Assembly: GCF_005937885.2 (NCBI RefSeq)
Contig: NZ_CP042176.1
Coordinates: forward strand, 3,281,501-3,345,500
DNA: 64,000 bases
Origin: Bradyrhizobium sp. KBS0727
GTDB lineage: Bacteria > Pseudomonadota > Alphaproteobacteria > Rhizobiales > Xanthobacteraceae
Direction of reading: 5' to 3'
Shown here: positions 44,567-54,359 of the stretch, one piece after another
Position numbering within the stretch: position 1 is the first letter of the stretch
Layout: each line of letters starts with the position of its first letter
Translations under genes and position numbers: made by a program
Notes under the pieces: model-generated
Database searches by the model: none
The model's input: only the letters and a program-made list of their open reading frames with translations
What the model was told of the DNA's origin: nothing

Positions 44567-45040
44567 GTGGCCGAAAAGAACGAACGCCCGATCAAGGTCG
44601 TCGCCGAAAACCGCAAGGCGCGGTTCAACTACGCGATCGAGGACACCATCGAGGCCGGCATCGCGCTGACCGGCACCGAAGTGAAATCGATCCGCAACGG
44701 CAAGACCACGATTGCGGAATCCTATGCCGATACCAAGGATGGCGAGATCTGGCTGATCAACGCCAATATTCCCGAATATCTGCAGGCCAACCGCTTCAAC
44801 CACGAGCCGAAACGCCCGCGCAAGCTGCTGCTGCACCGAAAGCAGATCAACAAGCTGATGGGCGCGGTCGATCGCGACGGCATGACGCTGATTCCGCTAA
44901 AGCTCTATTTCAACGAACGCGGGCGCGCCAAGCTGCTGCTGGCGGTCGCCAAGGGCAAGAAGCTGCACGACAAGCGCGAGAGCGAAAAGAAGCGCGACTG
45001 GGGCCGGGAAAAGGGCCGCTTGTTGCGGGCGCGCGGATAA
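44567..45040 (+). CDS. smpB: SsrA-binding protein SmpB
   Basis: SmpB binds tmRNA and brings it to stalled ribosomes. It has 157 residues from a GTG start one base after mscL. Motifs are [32 protein letters not shown], the NANIPEY segment, [12 protein letters not shown], and the basic C-terminal tail ([20 protein letters not shown]). No tmRNA gene was recognised next to it. Confidence 0.96.
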   Translation: MAEKNERPIKVVAENRKARFNYAIEDTIEAGIALTGTEVKSIRNGKTTIAESYADTKDGEIWLINANIPEYLQANRFNHEPKRPRKLLLHRKQINKLMGAVDRDGMTLIPLKLYFNERGRAKLLLAVAKGKKLHDKRESEKKRDWGREKGRLLRARG

Positions 45041-45087
45041 TCGGTGCGGGGAAAAGCATCGCAACGATCGATAGGACCCAGGCAGCC

Positions 45088-45663
45088 ATGAACCAGAAGA
45101 ACCTGCTCGAAGTCGACTGGAGCAAGATCCCGGCGCCATCGGACGATGGCGCGGCGAAGCATCTGGTCGGGATGGCGATCCCGCGGCTCGGCCTGCTGGC
45201 CACCGACGACACGTCGGTGACGTTGTCGGAATTGCCCGGCCGCACGGTCGTATTCGCCTATCCCCGAACCGGCGAGCCCGGCAAGATCAGTCTGGTCGAT
45301 GACTGGGACATGATCCCCGGCGCACGCGGCTGCACCCCGCAAACCTGTTCGTTCCGCGACCTGTTCGCGGAGCTCAAGGCCGCCGGCGCCCGACATGTGT
45401 TCGGACTGTCGACGCAGGACAATGTCTATCAGACCGAGATGGCGTCGCGGCTGCATCTGCCGTTTCCAGTCCTGTCGGATGAAAAACTGGCGCTGACCCG
45501 CGCCCTTGATTTGCCGACCATGCAGGTAGCGGGACTGACGCTGATCAAGCGGCTGGCGATGATCGTCGACGATGGCGTCATCCGCCACGTGTTCTATCCG
45601 GTGTTTCCGCCCGACCGGAACGCCGGCGACGTGCTGGCGTGGCTGAAGAAAAATCCGGTTTAG
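45088..45663 (+). CDS. Peroxiredoxin (BCP/PrxQ-like redoxin)
   Basis: The protein has 191 residues and the thioredoxin-like peroxiredoxin fold. PGARGCTPQTCSFRD has both cysteines of the GCT-x-x-x-C pattern typical of BCP/PrxQ. TVVFAYPRTGEPG precedes it as the usual strand. It likely reduces peroxides at thioredoxin expense; the fused N-terminal 40 residues are longer than in E. coli BCP. Its last 86 bp overlap the convergent uracil-DNA glycosylase gene. Confidence 0.85.
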   Translation: MNQKNLLEVDWSKIPAPSDDGAAKHLVGMAIPRLGLLATDDTSVTLSELPGRTVVFAYPRTGEPGKISLVDDWDMIPGARGCTPQTCSFRDLFAELKAAGARHVFGLSTQDNVYQTEMASRLHLPFPVLSDEKLALTRALDLPTMQVAGLTLIKRLAMIVDDGVIRHVFYPVFPPDRNAGDVLAWLKKNPV

Positions 45664-46312
45664 CGTTATCCAAATCGGCGCGCACCTTCGCGAATACGTT
45701 GCGAAACATTTCCGGTGTTAGCACCCGCGTGTTGGTGTTGTAGCGCGAGCAATGATAGGTATCGTAGAGCCGGAGATGGCCGGCCTCGTGCACCGCGCCG
45801 TGCGCGAACGGCGCGGCGGCATTGCGAATGCCCAGCGCCTTCAACGTCGAATCATGGGCAATCCGGCCGAGCGCGACGATGGCGCGAAGCTTCGGCATCC
45901 CAGCCATCGTGGCGATCAGGAATGGCCGGCAGGTGTTGATCTCGACCGGCAGCGGCTTGTTCTGCGGCGGCACGCAGTGCACGGCATTGCCGATCCGGCA
46001 GTCGACCAGCTTGAGCCCGTCGTCAGGCCGAGCCTGATAGACGCCCTTGGCAAAGCCATATTCCAGCAAGGTGGCATAGAGCAGGTCGCCGGCGTAATCG
46101 CCGGTGAAGGGTCGTCCGGTGCGATTGGCGCCCTGCATGCCCGGCGCCAGACCGACGATCAGCAGCCGGCCCTTGGCATCGCCGAATGCCGGCACCGGCG
46201 AATTGAACCAGTCGGGGTGAAGCGCTCTGGCTTCTGCGCGAAAGTCGACGAGCCGCGGGCACAGCGGGCAATTGCGATCGGGTTGTGCGGAAGTGCTGAT
46301 GGCGTTAGCCAA
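45578..46312 (-). CDS. Family-5 uracil-DNA glycosylase (UDGb-like)
   Basis: This DNA repair enzyme removes uracil and related deaminated bases. TTG 46312 is the first possible start because a terminator ends just upstream. The N-terminus has CPLCPRLVDFR; with HCVPPQNKP and NTCRP, four cysteines fit an Fe-S cluster. Motif A reads GLAPGMQGANRTGRPFTGD, typical of family 5, and motif B HCSRYNTNT. It has 244 residues; the last 29 overlap the opposite-strand peroxiredoxin gene and are Arg-rich, probably disordered. Confidence 0.88.
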   Translation of the reverse strand: MANAISTSAQPDRNCPLCPRLVDFRAEARALHPDWFNSPVPAFGDAKGRLLIVGLAPGMQGANRTGRPFTGDYAGDLLYATLLEYGFAKGVYQARPDDGLKLVDCRIGNAVHCVPPQNKPLPVEINTCRPFLIATMAGMPKLRAIVALGRIAHDSTLKALGIRNAAAPFAHGAVHEAGHLRLYDTYHCSRYNTNTRVLTPEMFRNVFAKVRADLDNAKPDFSSATPARRRRSGRAETPDRTRGG

Positions 46313-46350
46313 AACAAAAAGGCCTCGGTTCTCTTGGAGAGCCGAGGCCT
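46311..46350 (-). terminator. Rho-independent terminator of NYN gene
   Basis: On the minus strand a 13-bp stem with one G-U pair (AGGCCTCGGCTCTC / GAGAACCGAGGCCT region) and a short loop is followed by TTTTTGTTTT. It terminates the NYN gene and bounds the glycosylase gene start. Confidence 0.88.
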
Positions 46351-46370
46351 AGCAGTTGATGGCGTGACGC

Positions 46371-47003
46371 TCAATCGTCGAATTCTTCGTCGTCGGCGCC
46401 GCGGGGCGCCATCGTGGTCGCGCGCTGCAGGAATTGCGGGGCGTGATGACGCGGCTCGCGCGGGGCAGGGCGTTCGGAAGGATCGCGGCCGAGCTTGGAC
46501 TGCAGTTCGACGAGATCGGTGAAGACGTCGGCCTGGCGGCGCAGCTCGTCGGCGATCATCGGCGGCTGGCTCGAAATCGTCGAAACCACGGTGACGCGAA
46601 CACCGCGCCGCTGCACGGCTTCGACCAGCGAGCGGAAATCGCCGTCACCGGAGAACAGCACGATCTGGTCGACATGTTCGGCGAGCTCCATGGCATCGAC
46701 CGCGAGTTCGATGTCCATATTGCCCTTCACCTTGCGGCGGCCAGAGGCGTCGATGAATTCCTTGGTCGCCTTGGTGACGACGGTGTAGCCGTTGTAGTCG
46801 AGCCAGTCGATCAGGGGACGGATCGACGAATATTCCTGATCCTCGATAATCGCGGTGTAGTAGAACGCGCGAACCAACGTTCCGCGGCTCTGGAATTCCT
46901 TGAGAAGGCGCTTGTAGTCGATGTCGAAGCCGAGCGTTTTAGCGGTTGCATAGAGGTTGGCGCCATCGATGAAGAGCGCGATCTTGTTGGAAACTGGTGA
47001 CAT
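46371..47003 (-). CDS. NYN-domain protein (LabA/DUF88-like)
   Basis: The protein has 210 residues from ATG 47003; an in-frame TTG precedes it. The PIN-like NYN nuclease fold is evident: ALFIDGANLYATAKTLGF, then KGNMDIELAVDAME with acidic residues, LFSGDGDFRSLVEAVQ, and RVTVVST. The C-terminal 50 residues are low complexity and end in an acidic DDEEFDD. LabA-type proteins are thought to be ribonucleases, which is the likely activity here, unproven. Confidence 0.92.
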   Translation of the reverse strand: MSPVSNKIALFIDGANLYATAKTLGFDIDYKRLLKEFQSRGTLVRAFYYTAIIEDQEYSSIRPLIDWLDYNGYTVVTKATKEFIDASGRRKVKGNMDIELAVDAMELAEHVDQIVLFSGDGDFRSLVEAVQRRGVRVTVVSTISSQPPMIADELRRQADVFTDLVELQSKLGRDPSERPAPREPRHHAPQFLQRATTMAPRGADDEEFDD

Positions 47004-47098
47004 CAAGTGTTTCTCGCGTGGTTGTTAGCGTTTTTGGCGCAGCGGCGACGGACCGCGCGCACTTTTTGTGTTTCGCTGCCTAAAGTTCGGTGAATCGG

Positions 47099-47330
47099 GC
47101 CCCCCCACAGTCACCACTGTAATTATGGTGAGGGGAGGGCGAAAAACCTAGTCTTTTGATGCTGCAATGAAGAGATTTACTTGTCCTGTACGGCAACCCT
47201 GCCGCGTCTGGACGCTCCGGCCTTCTGGCCCCAGGGTGGGTTAGCAGAGCCCATTAGGAACGCAAATCACAAATTTAGTCTTGCGAAACCCCACCCACCG
47301 CTATAACTAGCCCCCATAACCAACATATTG
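47099..47330. ncRNA. Hairpin-rich intergenic segment, possible structured RNA
   Basis: Consecutive stems are visible: GCCC.../...GGGC with TCACCA/TGGTGA (47099-47140); CGGCA-ACCC-TGCCG; GCGT-CTGG-ACGC; GGCC-TTCT-GGCC; and an outer GGTGGG/CCCACC pair (about 47234-47240 with 47292-47298) enclosing CGCAA/TTGCG. There is no coding frame. Strand and identity are unresolved; it is not recognised as 6S, 4.5S or tmRNA. Confidence 0.3.
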
Positions 47331-47356
47331 GGCCCCATTTAACGGAGCGACAGTCT

Positions 47357-47749
47357 ATGGCGCGCGTCACCGTGGAAGATTGCATTGATAAGGTCGACAA
47401 CCGGTTCGACCTCGTGCTGCTGGCAGCACATCGTGCCCGGATGATTTCGTCGGGCTCACAACTCACGGTTGATCGCGACAATGATAAAAACCCCGTGGTT
47501 TCGCTGCGGGAAATCGCCGATTCCACCATCTCCCCGGAAGACCTGCGGGAGGAACTGGTTCATTCCCTGCAGAAATTCGTCGAGGTCGATGAGCCCGAGC
47601 CCGATACCGTGCCCTTGATCGGCTCAGCCGGCGCCAGCGTCGATGCCGACGATACCGAAGTCGCGGTCGAGCGGATGACCGAGGAAGAGCTCCTGAAGGG
47701 TCTCGAAGGCCTCGCGCCGCCGGAAGAGCAGCCCGAAGAGGACGAATAG
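47357..47749 (+). CDS. rpoZ: RNA polymerase omega subunit
   Basis: Omega helps assemble RNA polymerase and forms part of the ppGpp-binding site. It has 130 residues: [20 protein letters not shown], then [13 protein letters not shown] and [10 protein letters not shown]. The C-terminal half is a long acidic tail rich in Glu/Asp, as in other rhizobial omegas. It sits just before the RSH gene, an order conserved in many bacteria. Confidence 0.97.
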   Translation: MARVTVEDCIDKVDNRFDLVLLAAHRARMISSGSQLTVDRDNDKNPVVSLREIADSTISPEDLREELVHSLQKFVEVDEPEPDTVPLIGSAGASVDADDTEVAVERMTEEELLKGLEGLAPPEEQPEEDE

Positions 47750-47784
47750 TTCCGTACCGGGACGTCCTGAACTCCCCGATCTGT

Positions 47785-47820
47785 CAAAAGGCCCGGACAT
47801 TCGTCCGGGCCTTTGCTTTT
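47785..47820 (+). terminator. Rho-independent terminator after rpoZ
   Basis: AAAGGCCCGGAC (47787-47798) pairs with GTCCGGGCCTTT (47803-47814), loop ATTC, followed by GCTTTT. It lies 38 bp after the rpoZ stop, so RSH probably has its own promoter in 47821-48037. Confidence 0.9.
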
Positions 47821-48037
47821 GTTGACATTTTTGCGGTTACCGTGCGTCCTTGGCGGAGGCAGCCGAAATCGCCGGAATCGATTTTCGCCGCAAGCTGGCC
47901 ACGGGTTGGGCGTTGGATGGCCCGAAGCCATGCGAAAGTGAACGTTTCTGGGCTTTGAACGGGTGCAGCTTCGTTCGAAAGCGCATTAGATATCCAAAAG
48001 CGGGCCAATCCGGTCCGCGGAAGAAGGCAGTGATTCG

Positions 48038-50329
48038 ATGGCGTTTTGGCGCCGCAGCCCCCGGCAGATGCAGGCCGCAACCGAGCAGGTTGCGGTGGCG
48101 CCGACGTCGCCTGTGGCGGAGAAGCCGAAGACGCCCCGCGCGCGCATGATGCGGCAATATGATCTCGTCGATCGCGTCAGGTCGTATAACCCCGACACCA
48201 ACGAAGACCTGCTGAACCGCGCCTATGTCTACGCCATGAAGGCGCATGGCACGCAAACGCGCGCGTCCGGCGATCCCTATTTCTCGCATCCGCTCGAGGT
48301 CGCGGCGATCCTGACCGGGCTGAAGCTCGATGACGCCACCATCGTGGCCGCGCTGCTGCACGACACCATCGAGGATACCGAGGCGACGCGCGCCGAGATC
48401 GACCATATCTTCGGCCACGAGATCGGCGCGCTGGTGGAGGGGCTCACCAAGCTGAAACGGCTGGAGCTGGTCTCGCGCGAAGCCAAGCAGGCCGAGAACC
48501 TGCGCAAGCTGTTGCTCGCCATCGCCGACGATGTCCGCGTGCTGCTGGTCAAGCTCGCCGATCGCCTGCACAACATGCGCACGCTCGAATTCGTGCCGCA
48601 CGCCTCGCGCCGCCGCATCGCCGAGGAGACGCTGGACATCTATGCCCCGCTCGCCGGCCGCATGGGTATGCAGGAGATGCGGGAAGAGCTCGAAGACCTG
48701 TCGTTCCATACGCTGGATCCGGAAGCCTATGCGGTGGTGATGCAGCGGCTCGACGCGCTGGCCGACCGCAACCGCAACCTGATCGGCGAGATCGAAAGCC
48801 AGCTCTCCAAGAACCTGCAGAAGAACGGCATCACCGCGCGGGTCTACGGCCGCCGCAAGCAGCCGTTTTCGATCTGGACCAAGATGGAGCGCAAGTCGGT
48901 CGGCTTCGAGCAGTTGTCCGACATCTACGGCTTCCGCGTCGTGATGCCGGATGTCGAGGCCTGCTACCGCGCGCTCGGCGTCGTCCACACCACTTGGCCG
49001 GTGGTGCCCGGGCGCTTCAAGGACTACATCTCGACGCCGAAGCAGAACGACTATCGCTCGATCCACACCACCGTGATCGGTCCCGGCAACCAGCGCGTCG
49101 AACTGCAGATCCGCACCGAGGAAATGAACCAGATCGCCGAATTCGGCATCGCGGCGCACGCGTTCTACAAGGAAGGCATGGGGTCGCCGACCGAGCGGCT
49201 CAAGCACGAATCCTCAGCCTTTGCCTGGCTGCGCCACACCGTCGGCATCCTCTCGGAAAGCTCCAATCCGGAAGAGTTTCTCGAACATACCAAGCTGGAG
49301 CTGTTCCACGACCAGGTGTTCTGCTTCACGCCGAAGGGCAAGCTGATCGCGCTGCCGCGCCAGGCCAACGTGATCGACTTCGCCTATGCCGTGCACACCG
49401 ATGTCGGCAACAGCGCGGTCGGCTGCAAGATCAACGGCAAGTTCGCGCCACTGTCGTCCGAATTGCAGAACGGCGACGAGGTCGAGGTCTTGACCTCGCA
49501 GGCGCAGTCGGCGCCGCCGTCGGCCTGGGAATCGCTCGCGGTCACCGGCAAGGCGCGGGCGGCGATCCGGCGCGCGACCCGTACCGCGGTGCGGGATCAA
49601 TATGCAGGCCTCGGCCGCCGCATCGTCGACCGCCTGTTTGCCCGCGCCAAGATCGAGTATGCCGACGACAAGCTGAAGGGGGCCTTGCCCCGGCTGGCGC
49701 GCACCTCGATCGAGGACGTGATGGCGTCCGTCGGCCGCGGCGAACTGAAGGCCTCCGACGTCGCCCGCGCCATGTATCCCGACTACAAGGAAGAACGGCT
49801 GGTGCGCTACGGCGCCAAGAAGAGCCTCGCGAGCAAGCTGAAGCTGCAATCCGCGCCGCATCCGGCGCGCAGCGCCTCTGTCATCCCGGTGCGCGGCCTG
49901 AATTCCGATCTGCCGGTCAAGTTCGCGCCGAACGGCGGCGCGGTGCCGGGCGACCGCATCGTCGGCATCGTTTCGCCGGGTGAGGGGATCACGATCTACC
50001 CGATTCAGGCGCCGGCGCTGAAGGATTTCGAGGAAGAGCCGGAGCGCTGGCTCGACGTGCGCTGGGACATCGACGAAACCATGCCGCAGCGTTTTCCGGC
50101 GCGAATTCTGGTGCACAACGTCAACGAGCCCGGCAGCCTCGCCCAGGTCGCCACCGTGATCGCCGAGCACGACGGCAACATCGACAATATCAGCATGTCG
50201 CGCCGTTCGCCCGACTTCACCGAACTGACCATCGACCTCGAGGTCTATGACCTGAAGCATCTCAGCGCTATCATCGCCCAGTTGCGCGCCAAGGCCGTCG
50301 TCGCACGGGTCGAGCGCGTCAATGGTTGA
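48038..50329 (+). CDS. Bifunctional (p)ppGpp synthetase/hydrolase (RSH)
   Basis: This is the RelA/SpoT homologue controlling the stringent response. It has 763 residues from ATG 48038; an internal [11 protein letters not shown] (residue 37) is an alternative start. The HD hydrolase domain has HPLEVAAIL and [10 protein letters not shown] (His108/Asp109). The synthetase domain has [16 protein letters not shown] and [20 protein letters not shown]. Then come a TGS domain ([18 protein letters not shown]), a helical region and a C-terminal ACT domain ([19 protein letters not shown]). Intact HD and synthetase motifs support bifunctionality. Confidence 0.95.
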   Translation: MAFWRRSPRQMQAATEQVAVAPTSPVAEKPKTPRARMMRQYDLVDRVRSYNPDTNEDLLNRAYVYAMKAHGTQTRASGDPYFSHPLEVAAILTGLKLDDATIVAALLHDTIEDTEATRAEIDHIFGHEIGALVEGLTKLKRLELVSREAKQAENLRKLLLAIADDVRVLLVKLADRLHNMRTLEFVPHASRRRIAEETLDIYAPLAGRMGMQEMREELEDLSFHTLDPEAYAVVMQRLDALADRNRNLIGEIESQLSKNLQKNGITARVYGRRKQPFSIWTKMERKSVGFEQLSDIYGFRVVMPDVEACYRALGVVHTTWPVVPGRFKDYISTPKQNDYRSIHTTVIGPGNQRVELQIRTEEMNQIAEFGIAAHAFYKEGMGSPTERLKHESSAFAWLRHTVGILSESSNPEEFLEHTKLELFHDQVFCFTPKGKLIALPRQANVIDFAYAVHTDVGNSAVGCKINGKFAPLSSELQNGDEVEVLTSQAQSAPPSAWESLAVTGKARAAIRRATRTAVRDQYAGLGRRIVDRLFARAKIEYADDKLKGALPRLARTSIEDVMASVGRGELKASDVARAMYPDYKEERLVRYGAKKSLASKLKLQSAPHPARSASVIPVRGLNSDLPVKFAPNGGAVPGDRIVGIVSPGEGITIYPIQAPALKDFEEEPERWLDVRWDIDETMPQRFPARILVHNVNEPGSLAQVATVIAEHDGNIDNISMSRRSPDFTELTIDLEVYDLKHLSAIIAQLRAKAVVARVERVNG

Positions 50330-50358
50330 ATTCTCCCGCCAGGTTTCGTGAGTCCGTC

Positions 50359-51126
50359 ATGCCGAAAGCTCCTCCGCTGCGCCTTGGAGTCAATGTCGAC
50401 CACGTCGCTACCCTGCGCAATGCGCGGGGCGGCGAGCGTCCGGATCCGGTGCGCGCAGCCCTTGCCGCGATTGCGGCCGGCGCCGACGGCATCACCGCGC
50501 ATCTGCGCGAGGACCGCCGCCACATCCGCGACAGCGACATGGCCCGCCTCAAGGCCGAAATTTCCAAGCCGCTGAATTTCGAAATGGCGGCGACCGACGA
50601 CATGCTGCGGATATCGCTGGCGACCAAACCGCATGCGGTGTGCCTGGTGCCCGAGCGCCGCGAGGAACTCACCACCGAAGGCGGGCTCGACGTGGTCGGC
50701 CAGCACAATGCGCTGGCGCCCTTCATCGCGCGGCTCAACGATGCCGGCATCCGGGTATCGCTGTTCATCTCCGCCGATCCAGCCCAGATCGAAATGGCGG
50801 CGAAGTTGCGCGCGCCCGTGATCGAGATCCACACCGGCGGCTGGTGCGACGCCGTGGTCGACGGCCACGCCGCGAAGGCCGAAGCGGAATGGCAGCGCAT
50901 CGTCAGGGGTGCCACGCTGGCGCGCGCCGAGGGGCTTGAGGTTCATGCCGGCCACGGCCTCGACTACGAGACCGCCGAGACGATTTCCGCGCTGCCCGAG
51001 ATCGCCGAACTCAACATAGGCTACTTCATGATGGGGGAGGCCTTGTTCGTCGGCCTCGGCGAAACCGTCCGGGCGATGCGGGCCGCGATGAACCGCGGAC
51101 GCGCCAAGATCGCGAGCGGGCGATGA
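50359..51126 (+). CDS. pdxJ: Pyridoxine 5'-phosphate synthase
   Basis: PdxJ closes the ring of vitamin B6 phosphate from aminoacetone phosphate and deoxyxylulose phosphate. It has 255 residues from ATG 50359. Motifs: [29 protein letters not shown], the GGLDV segment, [11 protein letters not shown], and [10 protein letters not shown] with [15 protein letters not shown]. Its stop overlaps the acpS start (ATGA), indicating coupling. Confidence 0.97.
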   Translation: MPKAPPLRLGVNVDHVATLRNARGGERPDPVRAALAAIAAGADGITAHLREDRRHIRDSDMARLKAEISKPLNFEMAATDDMLRISLATKPHAVCLVPERREELTTEGGLDVVGQHNALAPFIARLNDAGIRVSLFISADPAQIEMAAKLRAPVIEIHTGGWCDAVVDGHAAKAEAEWQRIVRGATLARAEGLEVHAGHGLDYETAETISALPEIAELNIGYFMMGEALFVGLGETVRAMRAAMNRGRAKIASGR

Positions 51127-51542
51127 TCCTCGGCATCGGCTCCGACCTGATCGACATCACCCGCGTCGCCAAGGTGATCGAGCGCCACGGCGACCGCTTT
51201 CTCGATCGCATTTTCACCGATGCCGAACGGGCCCGGGCGACGCGGCGGGCCAAGAGCGAGAAAATGGTGGTGGCGACCTACGCCAAGCGGTTCGCCGCCA
51301 AGGAGGCCTGTTCCAAGGCGCTCGGCACCGGCATCCGGCAGGGCGTCTGGTGGAAGGACATGGGGGTGGTCAACCTGCCCGGGGGCCGGCCGACCATGAA
51401 ACTGACAGGCGGGGCGCTGACCCGGCTGCAGGCGATGACCCCTGACGGGTTCGAGGCGCGGATCGATCTGTCCATTACCGACGACTGGCCGCTGGCGCAG
51501 GCCTTCGTCATAATTTCGGCGGTCGTTCCCGGCAAACCGTGA
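51123..51542 (+). CDS. acpS: Holo-[acyl-carrier-protein] synthase
   Basis: AcpS transfers the phosphopantetheine arm from CoA to acyl carrier protein. It has 139 residues: [15 protein letters not shown] holds the metal-binding Asp and [15 protein letters not shown] the second motif with Glu and Lys. The C-terminus reads [11 protein letters not shown]. It starts within the pdxJ stop. Downstream is a 283-bp gap before lepB. Confidence 0.96.
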   Translation: MILGIGSDLIDITRVAKVIERHGDRFLDRIFTDAERARATRRAKSEKMVVATYAKRFAAKEACSKALGTGIRQGVWWKDMGVVNLPGGRPTMKLTGGALTRLQAMTPDGFEARIDLSITDDWPLAQAFVIISAVVPGKP

Positions 51543-51825
51543 ACGCTGCAGGCGTTCGCGCCGGGAGATCGCGTCAAAACTAAAAAGTCGTTGATTTATC
51601 AATGGATTGGCAAGTTTTTATCGGGCGCTTGATTGCGCCACCGCGAACAACCGTCTAAAACGCCGCTAGCTTCAATATCGAGCCAGGGCCGATTCAGGTT
51701 TTCGCCGGAAATGGCCTTCAACATCAGTATCGAGACCATTTTCTTGACGCGAACGGACCTGCGATTCGCGTGAGGAAAACGTTCTGCCACCGTGCGGGCA
51801 AAGGCCTGCGGGAATTGGGAAAGCG
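51543..51825. promoter_or_regulatory. Intergenic region before lepB
   Basis: No gene is supported. The A/T-richer part (51580-51640) makes it a plausible promoter region for lepB-rnc-era; no clear repeat was identified. Confidence 0.35.
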
Positions 51826-52584
51826 ATGAGCGTGACATCCGGCACAAAAACTGAAAGCGGCTTGGGTGAAACCATCCGCGTCATCATCCATGCTCTCCTG
51901 ATCGCGCTCGTGATCCGCACCTTCCTGTTCCAGCCGTTCAACATCCCCTCAGGCTCGATGAAGGCGACGCTCCTGGTCGGCGACTATCTGTTCGTGTCGA
52001 AATATTCCTACGGCTATAGCCACTATTCGATACCGCTGTCGCCGCCGCTGTTCTCGGGCCGCATCTTCGGCTCGGAGCCGAACCGCGGCGATATCGTCGT
52101 GTTCCGCCTGCCCAAGGACGACTCCACCGACTATATCAAGCGCGTGATCGGCCTGCCGGGCGACCGCATCCAGATGCGCGAGGGGCTGCTCCACATCAAC
52201 GACGTCCCGGTCAAGCGCGAGCGCCTGTCGGACTTCATCGGCGAGGATCCCTGCGGCTCAGACGCCACCGCCCGGGTCAAGCGCTGGAAGGAAACGCTGC
52301 CGAACGGCGTGACCTATGAATCGCTCGATTGCGTCGACAATGGTTTCTACGACAACACCAATGTCTACACCGTGCCGGCCGGCCATTTCTTCATGATGGG
52401 AGACAACCGGGACAACTCGACCGACAGCCGGGTGCTGTCGGCGGTGGGCTACGTGCCGTTCGAGAACATCGTCGGCCGTGCCCAGATGATCTTCTTCTCG
52501 ATTGCCGAGGGCGAACATGCCTGGATGTTCTGGCGCTGGCCGACCGCGGTGCGCTGGAATCGTATATTCTCAATCGTGCGATGA
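51826..52584 (+). CDS. lepB: Signal peptidase I
   Basis: LepB cuts signal peptides from exported proteins at the inner membrane. It has 252 residues: one N-terminal transmembrane helix (VIIHALLIALVIRTFLFQPF), Ser44 in PSGSMKATL, Lys105 in YIKRVIGLPGD, and box E MMGDNRDNSTDSR. A cysteine pair (Cys at DPCGS and LDCVD) is present in the insertion. The stop overlaps the rnc start by ATGA. Confidence 0.97.
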   Translation: MSVTSGTKTESGLGETIRVIIHALLIALVIRTFLFQPFNIPSGSMKATLLVGDYLFVSKYSYGYSHYSIPLSPPLFSGRIFGSEPNRGDIVVFRLPKDDSTDYIKRVIGLPGDRIQMREGLLHINDVPVKRERLSDFIGEDPCGSDATARVKRWKETLPNGVTYESLDCVDNGFYDNTNVYTVPAGHFFMMGDNRDNSTDSRVLSAVGYVPFENIVGRAQMIFFSIAEGEHAWMFWRWPTAVRWNRIFSIVR

Positions 52585-53399
52585 ACGACGAAACATCAGT
52601 CATCCACGATTCCGGGAACGCAGGCGAGCCGAGCCCAAAGCCCGAAGCCGGCGGCGAAGCCGTGCTCAAGAAGAAGCGCGGCAAGGCCGGCGCCAAGGCG
52701 GCGGCCGCGGCGATCGAGGCGCGGATCGGCTACAAGTTCGCCGATAGCGCGCTGCTGACGACCGCCTTCACGCATGTTTCCGCGCTGAAGCCCGCGACCC
52801 GGCACCGTGCCGACAGCTATCAGCGCCTCGAATTCCTCGGCGACCACGTGCTCGGGCTGATCATCTCCGACATGCTGTATCGCGCCTATCCGCGGGCCGA
52901 CGAGGGCGAATTGTCCAAACGCCTCGCCGATCTCGTGCGCAAGGAGAGCTGCGCCGACGTCGCCAAATCGCTGGGGCTGCTCGACGACATCAAGCTCGGC
53001 GCGGTCGGCGCCGGCGCCGGCGCGCGCTTAAGAAAATCCGTGCTCGGCGACATCTGCGAAGCCGTGATCGGCGCGATCTATCTCGACGGCGGTTATGCCG
53101 CGGCGGCGCAATTCGTCGAGCGCAACTGGCTGGAGCGGATGCGCAAGCCGCGCCGGCCGCTGCGCGATCCGAAGACGGTGCTGCAGGAGTGGGCCCAGAG
53201 CAAGGGACTGCCGACGCCGGTCTATCGCGAGATCGAGCGCACCGGGCCGCATCACGATCCGCAATTCCGCGTTGCCGTCGATCTGCCGGGCCTCGAGCCC
53301 GCCGAAGGTCTCGGCGGCTCCAAGCGCGCGGCCGAAAAGGTCGCGGCTTCCGTAATGATCGAACGCGAAGGCGTTAGTGGCGCAAGCAATGACAATTGA
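52581..53399 (+). CDS. rnc: Ribonuclease III
   Basis: RNase III cleaves double-stranded RNA in rRNA and mRNA processing. It has 272 residues, longer than the usual 226 because of a Lys/Ala-rich N-terminal extension of about 45. The catalytic signature RLEFLGDHVLGL carries Glu84 and Asp88; the later DICEAVIGAIYLDGG has the second acidic pair. The C-terminal dsRNA-binding domain starts about DPKTVLQEWAQ and ends with KRAAEKVAASVM. It overlaps era by 11 bp. Confidence 0.96.
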   Translation: MNDETSVIHDSGNAGEPSPKPEAGGEAVLKKKRGKAGAKAAAAAIEARIGYKFADSALLTTAFTHVSALKPATRHRADSYQRLEFLGDHVLGLIISDMLYRAYPRADEGELSKRLADLVRKESCADVAKSLGLLDDIKLGAVGAGAGARLRKSVLGDICEAVIGAIYLDGGYAAAAQFVERNWLERMRKPRRPLRDPKTVLQEWAQSKGLPTPVYREIERTGPHHDPQFRVAVDLPGLEPAEGLGGSKRAAEKVAASVMIEREGVSGASNDN

Positions 53400-54318
53400 A
53401 TCTTCAACCGATAGTGCGCCCGCCGCCGCCCGCTGCGGCTTTGTCGCGCTGATCGGTGCGCCGAATGTCGGCAAATCCACGCTGGTCAACGCGCTGGTCG
53501 GCTCCAAGGTCACGATCGTCTCGCGCAAGGTGCAGACCACGCGGGCGCTGATCCGCGGCATCGTGATCGAGGATAACGCCCAGATCATCCTGGTCGACAC
53601 GCCCGGCATCTTCTCGCCCAAACGACGCCTCGACCGCGCCATGGTGTCGACGGCCTGGAGCGGGGCTCATGACGCCGACCTGGTCTGTGTGCTGCTCGAT
53701 GCCAAGGCCGGCATCGACGAGGAGGCCGAGGCGATCCTGAGCAAGCTCGCCACGGTCCAGCATCCGAAGATCCTGGTCCTGAACAAGATCGATCTGATCC
53801 CGCGCGAGAAATTGCTGGCGCTGGCGCAGGCCGCCAACGATCGCATGAAATTCGAAAGCACCTTCATGATCTCGGCGCTGTCCGGCGACGGCGTCGACGA
53901 TTTGCGCAAGACACTGGCGAAGATGGTGCCGCCGGGACCGTTTCACTATCCCGAAGACCAGATGTCGGACGCGCCGCTGCGGCATCTGGCGGCGGAAATC
54001 ACCCGCGAAAAGATCTATCGCCACCTGCATCAGGAACTGCCGTATCAATCCACCGTCGAGACCGACAGCTGGACCGAACGCAAGGACAAGTCGGTCCGCA
54101 TCGAGCAGACGATCTTTGTCGAGCGCGAGAGCCAGCGCAAGATCGTGCTCGGCAAGGGCGGTGCCACCATCAAGTCGATCGGCGCGGAGTCGCGGAAAGA
54201 GATCGCGGAGATAGTCGGCTTCCCCGTGCACCTGTTCCTGTTCGTCAAGGTACGCGAGAACTGGGGCGACGACCCCGACCGCTACAGGGAAATGGGCCTG
54301 GATTTCCCAAGGGAATGA
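53389..54318 (+). CDS. era: GTPase Era
   Basis: Era is a GTPase needed for 30S assembly and 16S 3'-end maturation. ATG 53389 gives 309 residues; a GTG at 53377 is in frame. GTPase motifs: GAPNVGKS (23-30), VQTTR, DTPGIFSPKRR and NKID. The C-terminal KH domain contains ERESQRKIVLGKGGATIKSIG and ends HLFLFVKVRENW. The start overlaps the end of rnc, indicating translational coupling. Confidence 0.97.
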   Translation: MTIESSTDSAPAAARCGFVALIGAPNVGKSTLVNALVGSKVTIVSRKVQTTRALIRGIVIEDNAQIILVDTPGIFSPKRRLDRAMVSTAWSGAHDADLVCVLLDAKAGIDEEAEAILSKLATVQHPKILVLNKIDLIPREKLLALAQAANDRMKFESTFMISALSGDGVDDLRKTLAKMVPPGPFHYPEDQMSDAPLRHLAAEITREKIYRHLHQELPYQSTVETDSWTERKDKSVRIEQTIFVERESQRKIVLGKGGATIKSIGAESRKEIAEIVGFPVHLFLFVKVRENWGDDPDRYREMGLDFPRE

Positions 54319-54359
54319 TTCGGGAATCATCTGGAAAAGAAAGAACAACCGGCGCCCCG

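Noticed and set aside
47099-47140. Acceptor end of a permuted tmRNA
   Set aside because: A CCA-like end and G-run can be paired, but no T-arm and no tag-peptide reading frame were found, so it is kept only as a possible structured RNA.
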